NCBI GenBank assembly: GCA_000469685.2
Contig: LS997565.1
Span: 49,774,001-49,838,000 of the forward strand
DNA length: 64,000 bases
Origin: Haemonchus contortus
Taxonomy: Eukaryota; Nematoda; Chromadorea; Rhabditida; Trichostrongylidae
Direction of reading: 5' to 3'
Shown: positions 23,001-33,535 of the stretch, one piece after another
Layout of the letters: every line of letters starts with the position of its first letter
Numbering within the stretch: the first letter of the stretch is position 1
Position numbers and translations under genes: made by a program
Notes under the pieces: generated by a model
The model's input: only the letters and a program-made list of their open reading frames with translations
The model's database searches: none
Told to the model about the DNA's origin: nothing

Positions 23001-25913
23001 CGCGGACCATTTGCTTCGTTGCAACAGTTCTAGAGTTATTCATATAGCTCAATCGCTATGCAATTATTACTTATGGCATGATTCTTTTGTTAGTTCTTTT
23101 GTTCCTGAATTTCTTACTTGCTGCTGCATTCTACTGCATTCCTTCGCGCGCGGCGTCTCTCTCGCCGCGACGTTACAATTTCGTTTCTACTGCACCACAC
23201 CCCATAGCGCGTAATATAGGGGCTACGTAATACAACAACATATCCACTTTCAAAAGATAACGGCTGGAAATTTAGTGGAGCATATGATGCGCGGGCAAAT
23301 GCAAAAGCAGACATACCTTTAAAGCCTTGAAATGCAGAGAACTAATCGGTTTCTATAAATTTTCGCACTGATCTTGAGTGTTTTTGTTTCAGGAATCATC
23401 TTATTTTGCTCTTTTCCTTGTGCCGTTATACAATGTAACCGCACTATTTGTCCTAGTCATATCATATTCCTTTCTTTGCTTGAATATTGTCAAAATGCGT
23501 CGTCTCGTTAAAAGAGGCAATCACAAGTTGCAAATACAGGTATAAATGATGCATAGAATACAGTTTGAAGTTTACAGTGATATCACATTTCTTCACAAAC
23601 ACTTCAAGCAGCTATCATATCTGACGTAGGTAGTGAAGAAGGTAAACTATTAGAGTATTCAGTCAGTATTCATAGGAAAAATCATCAGAGTCAAAATTTT
23701 TCTAAAATGTTCCGTCAGCTTCCACAGAAGTGCTATTGAAGGGTGCTACTCACTTGTATGAGCATGGCGCATCCAGTATACTTATGATATTTCAGGGAAT
23801 AGAAGATTGAAGCCTTGAATCTTGAGAGCGAGGTATGAACGGAAGGTTGGGAAGAAAGGCCAAGGCCGCTCAAGCTCTGCCATCGTTTTGTCGTATAAAT
23901 AGAGAACAGGGAGCAGGATACATGATGTGCACACAAGCGAACATTGTCCTCATATAGCTATTCTATGTAAACTTCCAGAACATTCGAGAATGAATCCTGA
24001 GCAGAAGGATCGCAAATTCATTTCTTTTCAAACGACTGAGAAATTGGTTTATGAATCGCTTCATAGGTCACAGTGAGATTCTATATACATATTTCAGCTG
24101 TTCACGCAAGCTTTATTCATTTGCACGACCACCGCAATTACAGCGCTTCTTTATTCTTGGATTGAGTTCTTTCCTGCACCTCGTGCAATGGCAGTGGCAT
24201 CGCATATTCTTTGGCAGTTAAGTCACGGTAAATATCTTAGATTATTGGGAACAATTAGGCCGAAGTCGATATTGATCGAAATATCCTTTCACTAATAGGG
24301 CATAAATCATTATATTTACATTTGATTCCTTCCACGCATGTTTGCAGGCTCCCCGGTCTGTTCGTTTTCGAAGTAGTATAAAAGGGGGCCACTTGGAAGC
24401 ATATTCGACAGCTATTAGTGGCAAGGGAAGACTGGGGAGAGGAGTGGCTTCTATGTCTCATGTAGAAGTCATTTGCAGTCCCACTGGGTGGTATATATAA
24501 TATGATTACAATCATAAGTATTGTCGTGCAATTATTAGGTTGGTGTGTGTGATCTACAGTAGCGCTCAAAAGTATTCGGCGAAATGCTTCTTCAGTTATA
24601 ATTTTCAGTCATAACTCCTTTCCTACTGGATCTAATCAAGCGAAATTTCAATATGTGTAGCATTGGTGTAGTGTGAATATTTACCACTATTAACCTGCAA
24701 TCTGATCATGTTCCAGATATCCAAAAGAGCTTGAACAAAAAATCAACTGGAAATACGAATGGTGGTCCCTCTAGAAGTCCTTTCCTTTTTGCACTGTCCT
24801 AAGTGTACGAGCACTAATTTCGAACCCAGAAGAGAAGAAAAACGTACATAAGGTCGGAATAACTGCAGACGTCACAAACTTGCTTTCAGCACAGTCTACA
24901 AACGCTTCCCCGTTAGTATATGGATATGGCTGTTTTACAGTCAAGTAGTGTTGAACAGTGTAAAACATGTTTAAGCTAAAGATATCAGAATTTCATGCGA
25001 TTTGCTCCACTGGGAAAAAAGTTACGGCAAGTTAAAGTTGGCCGAATACTTTTGAGCGCTACTGTATGTGTATTGTATTACATTTGCGTGTGTATATTTC
25101 AAATCAAAGAATTCAGAATTCAAATCTCCAACGGTGAAGGGTGATGGTGTATTGAGAGGGTCAAATGAAAAAATTGTTGTTTTAATGAGACATAGAGGGC
25201 TAGTGGTCGTAGATGATACTGAACGATAAAGGCTAATTAGGTGCGCAGACAAGCAATAGCCAGAAAACTGGCTCCACCTTTCCGACTAACTCTTATCGAT
25301 CCTCGAAAATCTACTTATACCAACCCCTTTTCTCTGCCCGTCTCATCCCTGCTCGCTAGGACGGGCAGATGAACAAAGTGATTTGGCAGCGTCATCGGTT
25401 TGGAAGCGAAAGGAATTATAGTCTCGAAATCATGATAAAGGATGATAAGAGTTAATGACGTTCGATAGCGAAACGCTCTGCACCTCAAAAGCAAATGCTG
25501 TGCCAGCGATGGGAAACGATAGGCAAGCATGGTGTTGTGGCAACCACAATGGTGTTGTGAAATGGTTCCAACTAGAAGATTCCCGAAGATGATGTGGACG
25601 GTTTATGTGGACGAACATCGATTTGAGATTGCTCCATGACTGTGCTCCTCTTGCTCCTACACCACGTCCTCCCGCTTTATTCTTTATTCCATAGATATTA
25701 CGTAAAAAGGTTGCTCAGAAATATAGCTAATCTGCGAACATTGTTGATTTTTCTTCCCTTTTCAACTATTAGTATTAAGGACTTCACGGCATTGTGTATC
25801 TCTGTCTCAATCGACAGATACGTGGCGAGGTACTCCGGATGTGCGGCGTGAAAAAGCAGCATTTAGTAACATCTGTGGTTACTTTTCAGTCTATGGACCG
25901 ACGAAGAATGTAA
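14083..25913 (+). CDS. SRT-family chemoreceptor, gene B (complete, 331 aa)
   Basis: Eight exons: 14083-14229, 15146-15286, 15589-15649, 15810-15908, 16322-16458, 23393-23539, 24098-24227 and 25780-25913 (TAA). They sum to 996 nt in one open frame. The N-terminus carries the SRT signature EYNCS, which is also an N-glycosylation site. TGAVFCSS follows TM2; LNCMVLALNR-like residues (FNCMVLALNR) end TM3; the TM5 exon ends KLQIQ; QLSHG-LHGIVYLCLNR forms TM7. The start ATG lies 15 nt after a CAG acceptor, suggesting trans-splicing or a 5' UTR exon. It is more diverged than A, D and E (for example YFALFLVPLYN). Intron 5 is about 6.9 kb because PLE composite 2 sits in it. Intron 7 holds a MITE. The ligand is unknown. 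Confidence 0.88.
14490..14565 (-). repeat. dispersed SINE-like repeat, copy 4 (fragment)
   Basis: Only the head-proximal part is present (GGATGGAAGGCTTGGTTGGC). It lies in intron 1 of gene B. Confidence 0.4.
14980..14993 (+). repeat. poly-G tract, G14
   Basis: A pure run of 14 G, followed after AAGAGG by a T9 run, in intron 1 of gene B. Confidence 0.95.
16626..16636 (+). repeat. target-site duplication, left of PLE composite 2
   Basis: AATAAATAAAT, repeated exactly at 22266-22276 directly beyond the PLE end. The low complexity makes it weaker evidence than the composite 1 repeat. Confidence 0.6.
16637..16899 (-). repeat. PLE pLTR of copy 4
   Basis: Minus-sense pLTR. Its outer edge is TTCCTAGTTATAAT, lacking the ATG-to-GTTGGAG piece, as at the right edge of composite 1. 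It holds a complete hammerhead-like motif at 16701-16738. Confidence 0.8.
16701..16738 (-). ncRNA. hammerhead-ribozyme-like motif in PLE pLTR
   Basis: Same arrangement as at 5361-5398; complete. Confidence 0.65.
16974..19243 (-). CDS. PLE polyprotein, copy 4 (5'-truncated)
   Basis: The frame is open from the truncation point (in the AAKSTLCAKYERL region, about residue 135 of the full protein) to the normal stop. All reverse-transcriptase and GIY-YIG motifs are present, but there is no N-terminal start region. It differs from copy 5 at only a few residues (for example K for E in the ARKAL-AFWIF stretch). Truncation at the 5' end is typical of incomplete reverse transcription. Confidence 0.88.
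19254..21892 (+). CDS. PLE polyprotein, copy 5 (lacks first 12 residues)
   Basis: Open from FDEVPPNLF (residue 13 of the full protein) to the normal stop; about 878 residues remain. The usual ATG is missing because the sequence breaks at the head-to-head junction, and an in-frame TGA precedes it. The first in-frame ATG is the GMLPRF methionine near 19371. Motifs kept: DKGGEFVVM, SFDVVSLYTNV, GLAMGQRLAP, YIDD, YIGETG. Probably not translated normally but otherwise undamaged. Confidence 0.88.
21967..22265 (+). repeat. PLE pLTR of copy 5 with start of next unit
   Basis: Plus-sense pLTR of 299 bp ending ...ATGCCGAGG...AGTTGGAG, that is, running through the start codon of a would-be next unit and stopping after 34 nt. 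It contains a hammerhead-like motif at 22128-22165. Confidence 0.85.
22128..22165 (+). ncRNA. hammerhead-ribozyme-like motif in PLE pLTR
   Basis: Same arrangement as at 12274-12311; complete. Confidence 0.65.
22266..22276 (+). repeat. target-site duplication, right of PLE composite 2
   Basis: AATAAATAAAT, identical to 16626-16636. Confidence 0.6.
22725..22925 (-). repeat. dispersed SINE-like repeat, copy 5
   Basis: Minus-sense, diverged copy in intron 5 of gene B. A lone M2-type MITE end (TGAAGGCACAGTTCACGATA) lies nearby at about 22347. Confidence 0.45.
22930..23215 (+). repeat. dispersed repeat R3 (TTCGCGCG...CTCGCCGCGACG)
   Basis: About 280 bp shared with 40540-40810 (reverse) and 62935-63230 (forward). 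Landmarks: CGGCTGTCGCGGAC, ATCGCTATGCAATTATTA, TTAGTTCTTTTGTTCCTGAA, CATTCCTTCGCGCG. No coding signal or terminal repeat recognised. Confidence 0.6.
24557..25064. mobile_element. MITE family M1, copy 1 (Tc1/mariner-like ends)
   Basis: 508 bp with inverted ends CAGTAGCGCTCAAAAGTATT...; flanked by TA on both sides (24555-24556, 25065-25066), the Tc1/mariner target. No transposase. Nearly identical to 41364-41870; a third copy (34119-36083) is older and interrupted. It sits in intron 7 of gene B. Confidence 0.85.
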
Positions 25914-26929
25914 TGAGCTTTCTTGCTGCTATGAGAGGATACAGCATTTTTCAAGACAGAGTCAGTTCCACAACTTATATTTCTGGCCAATGCCTTCAAA
26001 TGATATGTATAAAATTGCTTTGAAAATCCCTTCGTTTCTTAATGGATAGCGAGTGTTTTGACCATAATCTGACATGTTTCCCCAGGGTTCCTTATCTATT
26101 ATCTAGCTCGGTGCTTGCATCTACATGAAAACCCTACAAACCCCCAGGAATATCACCATTCTAGCACCAGCTTGTTGATCTTCTCTGCTTTTTCATTCAT
26201 TTGTATGAATTAGCGCATGTTTACTGTTTCCGTTGTGTTACCCAATATAGTAAACCACTGTACTGAACATTTGGATAAATATGTGACGAAGAGATGATGA
26301 GAGGATAGACAAGAAGACTGGTTCAGTGAGCTCCTGTAGGATTTTACGATCTAAGGGAAAGCCTGTTGCAATACGGCAGGATGCGCTCATCGGTGACGCA
26401 AAGTAGCTGCAAAAAGCAGCTGTCGCATCGTCGTCTCTGTCAGATTCTGAGTCCCGTGGAAGACGATCGCAATAGACAGAAACGAATGGCTTGTTGCTAT
26501 TACACAGAATGAAGACCAGCCTTATAAGATAAACTCTTCGAGTTACTCAAATTTGTTCTACAGGTACAATGGATGCTCTTGAAATTTCATTCCCGATAGG
26601 ATTTGCATTAATTCCTAGAACAAAATGTGCTGTAGAGAAGCAATTTCGATCCTGAAGCAGTCAGCTGACATCAGTTCAATTATGAAAACTGGTAGTACTT
26701 GAGAGTTGCTTGCGATTTTCTAGAGGCTTCTTGCTCAGAAATTGAAGGTATGAAAAATGTAATAGGCGGGCTGCATTCTGTTGTACCATTTGGAGCGGAA
26801 TTCTTGCCGTGACTATATATTTTCCAACACTTCCATATAAGAACCTTATAGATAAACTAACAGTAACATGAAGACATTCTAGTGTTCTTCTTTGGAGGGC
26901 TGATGGACTTCAACTAACTCGAGTACATT
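25914..26929. other. intergenic, nothing recognised
   Basis: Between the stop of receptor B and the LINE relic I see no exon, RNA gene or repeat that I can name. Confidence 0.5.
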
Positions 26930-28870
26930 ACAACTAAAATGGTTTGCTTTTTTTGCCGAGCAAATGTTTTTCTAGGTTTCATTTTCTCAGGAACTGTTGG
27001 AGGAATTGTTCCCTTCCTGGCAGGAACTGACAGCATGTTCATCCTGCTTTGGTGGACTCCAAACCTTCTGGGAGTACGTCAAAACTGGAAGAACAGCAGT
27101 GTCGAGTACGTGAGCCTCTGTCGAACCCTCCTACCATGCTGACAATGACTTCCTTATAGATTGACAAAATCCTGGTCGCAAAGTTGTGTAGAATGCATGA
27201 AGCATCCTCACGCATCAAGTAGGAAGACTTTGGATACTTGAGGTTCCAAATGCCGCTTTCGGCTTGATGGTATCGAAGACCTTCTTCAAAACGATGAACG
27301 TAAGGGATAACAGCATCCTGTACTCTTGCAAAACCTCAGTGAGTCTTATGACGGTGCGGATGTAATTGATCGCACTAAACTCTCTTTGAAAATCTGCTTG
27401 CTTGCATGGCTCTCCTTCAGTTTATATTCTGCAACCCTGTTGCAGATGACGAGTGTGAATAGCGTGTGGACCACAGACAGCAGGCAGATTTGGCGATAAT
27501 TGCCAACGTCTGGATTTATCTTTTTATAAAGCGAGGTACCGCGTGAAGAGCCGAGCCAGAGTTTTTAAAATGGTTGGCAAAAAGCTCGTAGGCGTTTTGG
27601 TCGATCCTGTGAGAACCGAGCGCCGTACGATTCTTTGTAGACAAGATGGCATGTCGAATTTCGGGAGAGAGAAGTGGAAGGATCCGTATTTTCTGAAATG
27701 GTAAGTAGGCAGGCAGACGTGGTTTTCGAAGAGACCTGAGTAGATGTCTTAGATGACCTCCTCCACTGCCCTTCGGAATACAGTAAGTGTTTACTCAGGA
27801 TGACGAAGTGGAGGCAGATTGGCCTCATGATTGGAAAACTCCACAGGACTTTGCGAATGCTGTTGATTGCCTTCTCTGCATAGCTTCGCAAGTTCGGACG
27901 TCCGTTGCTGATTGCCTGTAGCGCTGGCGCATCAGCTCGAGAGTTTTTGAAGTGACACGTCCTTTTCCTACACGTAGGCAAGAAACGTTTCGCTCTGAAG
28001 ACTCTCGAGGTAGCGCTACAGGCAATCAGCAATTAGTAGACACTCTGCTTTGTCAGTACTATCATGTAGATTTTGATTAGCCGATTGCCGATAACGGAAC
28101 TGATGATCGTCTGATGAAGCTCTTGGAGCTTCGTCTGATGAATTTCGTATCTCTCTCTCCGCACACCGATAAAAAGGAAACTCAACTCGGAGAAAAAATG
28201 GTCCGACCCCGTGTAGAACATTGGAACGACAGTGAGCCAGTGAGGCAAAACCATCGGTAAGAGATGATTAGAAGATTCTTCCATTATGGAGGTGTTCATG
28301 AGGTGAATCCTATGCCCATAGCGAGTGAAAGGACTACTAGATCGGCGAGATCCTGTTCATCCCACTCCATTCCGCGACTTCCACTATGTAGCTCTTTAGC
28401 CGTTATTCTATGGCCCATTTAAGCTTTAAATCACCAACGATGACCTTAAAGAAAGTGTGGTCTTCTCTGAAAAACCTTCTCAGATCTATATGAAGCGCTT
28501 CCAGCTCCCGTTCTTCGAGCTTGATATTGGTGCGTTAGCAACGAAGATTGTTAGAGCAGGGATAGAGCCTCATCCCTTTGATGACAAACGTCCGATTCGG
28601 GCTGTCTAGCCTTTGTGTGAATTGATCATGGTGGCCAAGTATCGACGCACACCTTCGCGGCCGACGGCTCTGTTGTCGCATGTTCTAGAGAATTTCTTTT
28701 CCAGTCTCTAATACGGCGTGTAGCGGGCGATGTCTTCTCGTCTCGTCAGTCCAATGATGTGAACTTGATTATCCTGATTTGCGTGATCAGGTCATCGATG
28801 CGCGCTTCCGATGTGCATCGACAGCAATAATCGCCACCTTGGACCTTCTCCCTGTGGGGAGCATGTTTCA
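26930..28870 (-). pseudogene. RTE-type LINE relic (endonuclease + reverse transcriptase)
   Basis: On the minus strand, fragments follow the order of an RTE-clade ORF. From right to left: the apurinic endonuclease start (TDETRRHRPLHAV, about 28740), EDHTFFKVIVGD (about 28430), YTGSDHFF (about 28210), TLELMRQR (about 27930), LSPEIRHAILSTKNRTALGS (about 27650), DVGNYRQICLLSVVHTLF (about 27500), FIVLKKVFDTIK (about 27310) and TAVLPVLTYSQKVWSPPKQD (about 27080). Many frameshifts and stops separate them and the region holding the YADD active site is deleted. The element is dead and old. The family assignment rests on motif order and recall of strongylid RTE sequences. Confidence 0.75.
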
Positions 28871-28879
28871 GCCCTGAAA

Positions 28880-30119
28880 TTATAGCAAACCATTCCGAGC
28901 GTTCATGTATAACGTTGCCATAGGGGCTCCTTTATGTTTAAGAGGATGACCATTCATATTACTGTTTTTAGCATATGGGTACCCACGAGTAGCTTGCCAT
29001 GTTCTCATGTGGGGACTGGGTTGATACCGGGCACCTAGTTGGGCTTGCTGGTCAAGCTCTCCACTCACTTATTCATCGAAAATACAGATGGCATATCAAC
29101 CCATCGCACCAGAAGCAGCGGGCCATCCTCTGAATCCACCTATGTACACCTCTGGGCAACTATCGGTGACTTTCGATTCGGCGCTTTACAACCCTATCCG
29201 CCACTTGGGGCCGCCCTACGTAAACCGTCCCTAACCAGACGGAAGTCCTCCAGTAAGAGAGATCGAAATGACCTTGTATGGAGTCGAGTGCCGGTAAAAC
29301 ATCCCAAAAGTTCTTACACTCCGTATTTTTGTTCATGAAGCGTTCAGGGAATTAGCAGATCGTTTGCTTTGGTGATGCAAACATGTAAAGGTGTGCCTAT
29401 GTTGGATATCCAGTGCGTTATGCATTGTTAGGTTCTTCACATAGCTTTTTCTTTCCCCCAAAACTTGTTTCGTCGCCGATCTGCAAATTCATAGATATGA
29501 AAATCGAAGCTTTCCCTTCGGAATGCTCCTGTCTAGTAGATTCATTTGAATTTTGGAGAATCAAATGGCAGATCTCTAATTATGCTGGCGTATGTCTATT
29601 GTTTACCCATTTGAACTAGCTCGACTTTGACAACTTGCTCCCATTTCTGGAAAAAAGCTCGCCTTGTTTACCTTATTGCTTTGACGATAATTTTGACGTT
29701 CTTATGAATCCGCTTATTATCGTCCTAAAATTATATAGAAACTCTTGATAACTGGAAGCCAGTATTGCTAATGGCAAGGGTCATCGAAACATTTTTCCAG
29801 TCACTTCGATAGTACTTCCGGGTTGTGATTATGATAGCTTAGGATGGTTTGTCCTGTAGTTGAATTCAATAAATTAGGTTCAAAATTTGTCGTTGAAGCA
29901 ACAACGTGAAAATTTGAAGCATTTTCTACTCAAGATATGTTTGAAGCAAAGGCCTTAGGTCATTTTAAATTGAAAAAGCACGGATTTCCCGCAACAACAA
30001 TGACGCCGAAAATGCAGAAGCAAAGTATAGGGTCTACGTTGGTGGTCTGTTCGATCCTCCTTTTACCAGGTCTCAGCGAATCTCACCGTTATTTTTATTC
30101 GTTGGAGCAGGAATTGCTT
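28880..30119. other. intergenic, nothing recognised
   Basis: Several short ORFs but no homology I can see. The right-hand part may be the 5' region of the LINE relic. Confidence 0.4.
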
Positions 30120-30478
30120 CAGGGGGGAAGGGGAGGGGAGGGTGGTCGAGGGCTCTCAATGATTACGGAAGGGTAGACCAGTCCATACACTGTATGTAAC
30201 TAGAATTTTTTTTTTGAAATTTTCCACTCTGTAAAGCGTGAGCATTATAAAGGATCAAATCCTAGGCTCAAATCCAGGATGAAGGTTGAACACTGATTTA
30301 GTTTGCCTTCTGAAAGGGAGGTGATCCTAACTCCTTCCGTTGCTTCAGGGGGAAGGGGAGGGGAGGGTGGTCGAGGGCTCTCAATGATTACGGAGGAGTA
30401 GACAAGTCCATACACTGTATGTAACTAAAATTTTTTTTGAAATTTTCCACTCTGTAAAGCGTGAGTAATATAAAGTAT
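30120..30478 (+). repeat. direct duplication with purine-rich core
   Basis: A segment of about 130 bp (CTTCAGGGGGGAAGGGGAGG... to ...CTCTGTAAAGCGTGAG) at about 30117-30248 is repeated at about 30345-30470, 222-226 bp apart. The copies differ by a few substitutions and T-run length. A diverged relative may occur near 35480. Confidence 0.8.
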
Positions 30479-30773
30479 TTTTTCTCTTCTAATTCTCATA
30501 AACAGTGGGTTACGGTAGTGCAGAAAAAACTGCGCCATAGAAAGGAATTTTTCAGATTTCGAGTGGATGGAAATGAAGTGCATGACAACTACTTGAACTT
30601 GTTGTGACAGCTCCTATCCAATTACCTACATTTATCTCAACATAGCTGATATACACAGGGGAACTTATTGTTCCATGAGAGTTTCTAGTATAAAATTGGT
30701 TTCCTTAACTGAAATAGACCTCCATAAATATAGCATCTTCTTGTATTCAAAACATAGAAGTTGATTGTTACAG

Positions 30774-31212
30774 CTATTTATTCAAGCTTTGTTTATCTGT
30801 ATAACAACTGCTATAAAATCGGTTTCCTACGTTATGCTGATTGTGAGATTCTTACCGATATCACGAGGGGTCGTCATAGCTGGTGAGCCACGGTAAGGTT
30901 CAATGCATCACTTGCAACACACTAAAAACATCAGTTTTCTAGTTTGTAGATGTTGATAAACAATTTTTAGTCAATCTACTTGATTGCAAGAAGAATCGAA
31001 AATATACGCTTGACGACATCTTCAAAAGGGTTGACGTAGTGAAAGACTCTATGTACGTTTTTTTGCTCAACGCATTATTTTCAGGACTTCACGCTGTCAT
31101 TTATTTTTGCTTCAATCAAAGCATACGCAGTGAAGTGCTGTGGATGTTCAGAAGAAAAAGGTCACAATCCATTGTGAGCGTGTCTGCCGTGTTTGATATT
31201 CGAAAGCGATGA
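30774..31212 (+). pseudogene. SRT chemoreceptor relic C (exons 7 and 8)
   Basis: Exon 7-like 30774-30892 is 119 nt instead of 130. It reads LFIQALFICITTAIKS... and then loses 11 nt before the ...GAGCCACG|GTAAGG donor, shifting the frame and removing the WQLSH motif. Exon 8-like 31085-31212 is intact (GLHAVIYFCFNQSIRSEVL... to TGA). Exons 1-6 are not found upstream. This is a decayed array member, closest to gene B in style. Confidence 0.8.
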
Positions 31213-31539
31213 CGTTCGTCGAAAGCCATCTCTCGACAACAGTTGTGGATGGATTTTATGATAAAGGAGTTCGAGCCTATTCTGTTGAACTGATGGGGAG
31301 ACAATGGGCTGCTGATGGTATGGCGAAAGAAGAATTTTGAGAAGAACCTACGAAAAGTTTTATCCATCGAACTCAAATATTTCATCAAATGTGAAAGGTC
31401 ATGAAATCATAAAGATAATAGTTTTCTATTTTCACTTTGAAAAGTCTTATTTCCATTGAAAGGGGATCTCAATTAGTAATATAGTCTCCATCGTTGTCCT
31501 AAACATACGTCTAACCAACTGGCAGTTTCTTGACTCCTG

Positions 31540-31950
31540 AAGCCTAGAACGGTGGCGGTCGCGATTCGAAAAAGGTGGAGATCTCATTTTTGAATTCCGG
31601 GCAATCATCAAAATTTCTGTTGTGGAGGTGATGCTTCAGAGCAAGGAACAAATGGTAATCAGACGGAGCGAGACCTGGCGAATAAGTAGAATGGGTTAGC
31701 ACTGCCCATCCAGGTTCGGCAATTTACTGACAAAAAAATTTCGCAACATGCGGCTGAGCGCTGTCGTGAAAAAGGCAAACATTTTAACGCTGCGGACGCT
31801 TCCTTCGAACAACATCGGCCAAACTCCGTAGCTGAGAAGCGTAGATCTCGGCGGTCACGGTGGAGCCCTCAGTAAATTATCCAAGGTAGAGCATTCCCTG
31901 AGACTGTCCACCGACGACACAAAAATGTGACAAGTTTACCGGTTTCCTTA
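31540..31950 (-). pseudogene. mariner transposase relic (C-terminal half)
   Basis: On the minus strand: EGSTVTAEIYASQLRSL, then FHDSAQPHVAKFF, a stop, GWAVLTHSTYSPGLAPSDYHLF and ALKHHLHNRNFDD. The two visible catalytic Asp (in HDS and SDY) are 34 residues apart, the DD34D spacing of mariners. In-frame stops make it inactive. No terminal repeats were found. Confidence 0.8.
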
Positions 31951-32814
31951 CTCCTTCTACGACGTTTTTGAAGTCTCATTTCAGTCAGTATTAGTCCCTA
32001 TTCGGATGTGTGAAAGATTTGTGACGGTAATCTGAAATGCGTAAGTGGCTCTGTTTCTTGATGTTCACATTTTCATGTTTGTTTCTCTCTAATATCAGTG
32101 AGCTCTTGCTAGTCACAGCCTGTCACTCTCCCATGCTACTGTGCCCACCTTTTGTTAATTTCTCCCCTGGGGTAATGACAACATCAGGCATAAAAAGGAA
32201 TGACTAGAGAAGTGATTGCTCAGATGGCGAAAGAAGTGTTTGTGAGTTATATACATAGGTGGCCTTATAAAAGGATTGAGTGCGTCGTGACGCCCTCATT
32301 ACGGTTCTAATCCAAAACCTACAATACAGTGCAAGGGTCACCTATTTCGCATCTCACCCAATGAGTATTATCGAAGACCAGGGAGGAAGGCCTATCAGAA
32401 ATTTTTTCACTTTTCTATTATTTTGCTGCTCTAGCTGGCATTTTTCATTTTCCACCATTAACGAAAATTGTGGTTACTTGTACTTTCGGTGGAGAAATCG
32501 TTGCCTTGAAGTATCTGTGGGCTCTATCCAAAAATATAGGCACATTCTTGGTATTCTACTCTTCTACAATTGCTTTTGTCTCACCAGGGTTGGGTATTCC
32601 CAGCCGTATAAGTAACACTTACCAGTGGATTGTTTGTAATCGTCCTCGTTTATACTCCTTTTCAAGGCTTTTTCACTCATATCGTTTGAATTATAACAGT
32701 GATCCTTATTTCGAGGAATTGCTGGACTTGCTTTATGAGACAGCAGTGAATACATGATTTTAAAATTGAGCCAGATGGTGGCGTACAGGCAAGTGGTGCA
32801 CCGTCACCCATAAA

Positions 32815-33060
32815 TTGTCACTAGTTTGAACGCCAAGATCGGTATCCGCTAGGCCAACCAAGCCTTCCATTTTTCCGGGGTCGTGCAATTGTTAGCAGAC
32901 TTGTTTGGGAGGATAAAAGGGTTGATTTGTACATCGGCTGACCATTGCAACTCGTTGTATAGGCCACATACGCACTCGTTCTGCTACTACGATTCCGAAT
33001 GGAAGTCGAGTGCGGGGGGTGCATCCCTCAGACGGGATCGATCAATGCCCAAAAGCTATC
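32815..33060 (+). repeat. dispersed SINE-like repeat, copy 6
   Basis: Plus-sense copy (head GTTTGAACGCCAAGATCGG, body GACTTGTTTGGGAGGATAAA, TTGTATAGGCCACATACGCA). Apart from copies 6 and 7, 31951-34118 shows nothing recognisable. Confidence 0.5.
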
Positions 33061-33264
33061 CTCTGTGATAATCTGGAAAAGTCGAAAATAAAAAAAAACT
33101 TCTTGCAAAAAATGACGTGCTGCTTAGTCAATATGAATGGCTGTTTAGAGGGATGATGCTAAACCGTTGTCAAAACTCCACATGGTTGCAGTTTTGACAA
33201 TTACACGAGCTTCACAGAAACATAGTCAGCACTGCTGATAAGATTTTTTGGGTTATCTAGCTTG

Positions 33265-33535
33265 TGAGGGCAGAGGTGGTGTAGTCACACACGCATAGTC
33301 ACGAATCAAATCCGGCTCGATATCGGCCTGGGCCAACCAACTCTCCATCCCTTCCGGGTCGGTTATACGGTACCAGACTCGTCTGGAAGGATAAAAGCTT
33401 TGTCTTGTACATAGGCTGGTCACCGCAAGTCATTGTATAGATCACATACGCATTCAATACGGCACTACGGTTTTGAGTAGGAGTCGAATGCGTGGGCGCA
33501 TTCCTGGGAAGGGATCGTTCACCCAAGGCTTTATC
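33265..33535 (+). repeat. dispersed SINE-like repeat, copy 7
   Basis: Plus-sense copy with TACCAGACTCGTCTGGAAGG and a GTATAGATCACATACGCATT stretch. Confidence 0.5.

Noticed and set aside
26939..27142. 67-codon plus-strand ORF with hydrophobic residues
   Set aside because: The minus strand of the same stretch is the C-terminal part of the RTE relic (VLPVLTYSQKVWSPPKQD), so the plus frame is a shadow.
27906..28035. Inverted repeat GCTGATTGCCTGTAGCGCT and its complement around a 60-nt loop
   Set aside because: It lies in the decayed RTE reading frame at a rearranged point. No ends or target repeats, so probably debris, not a functional hairpin.
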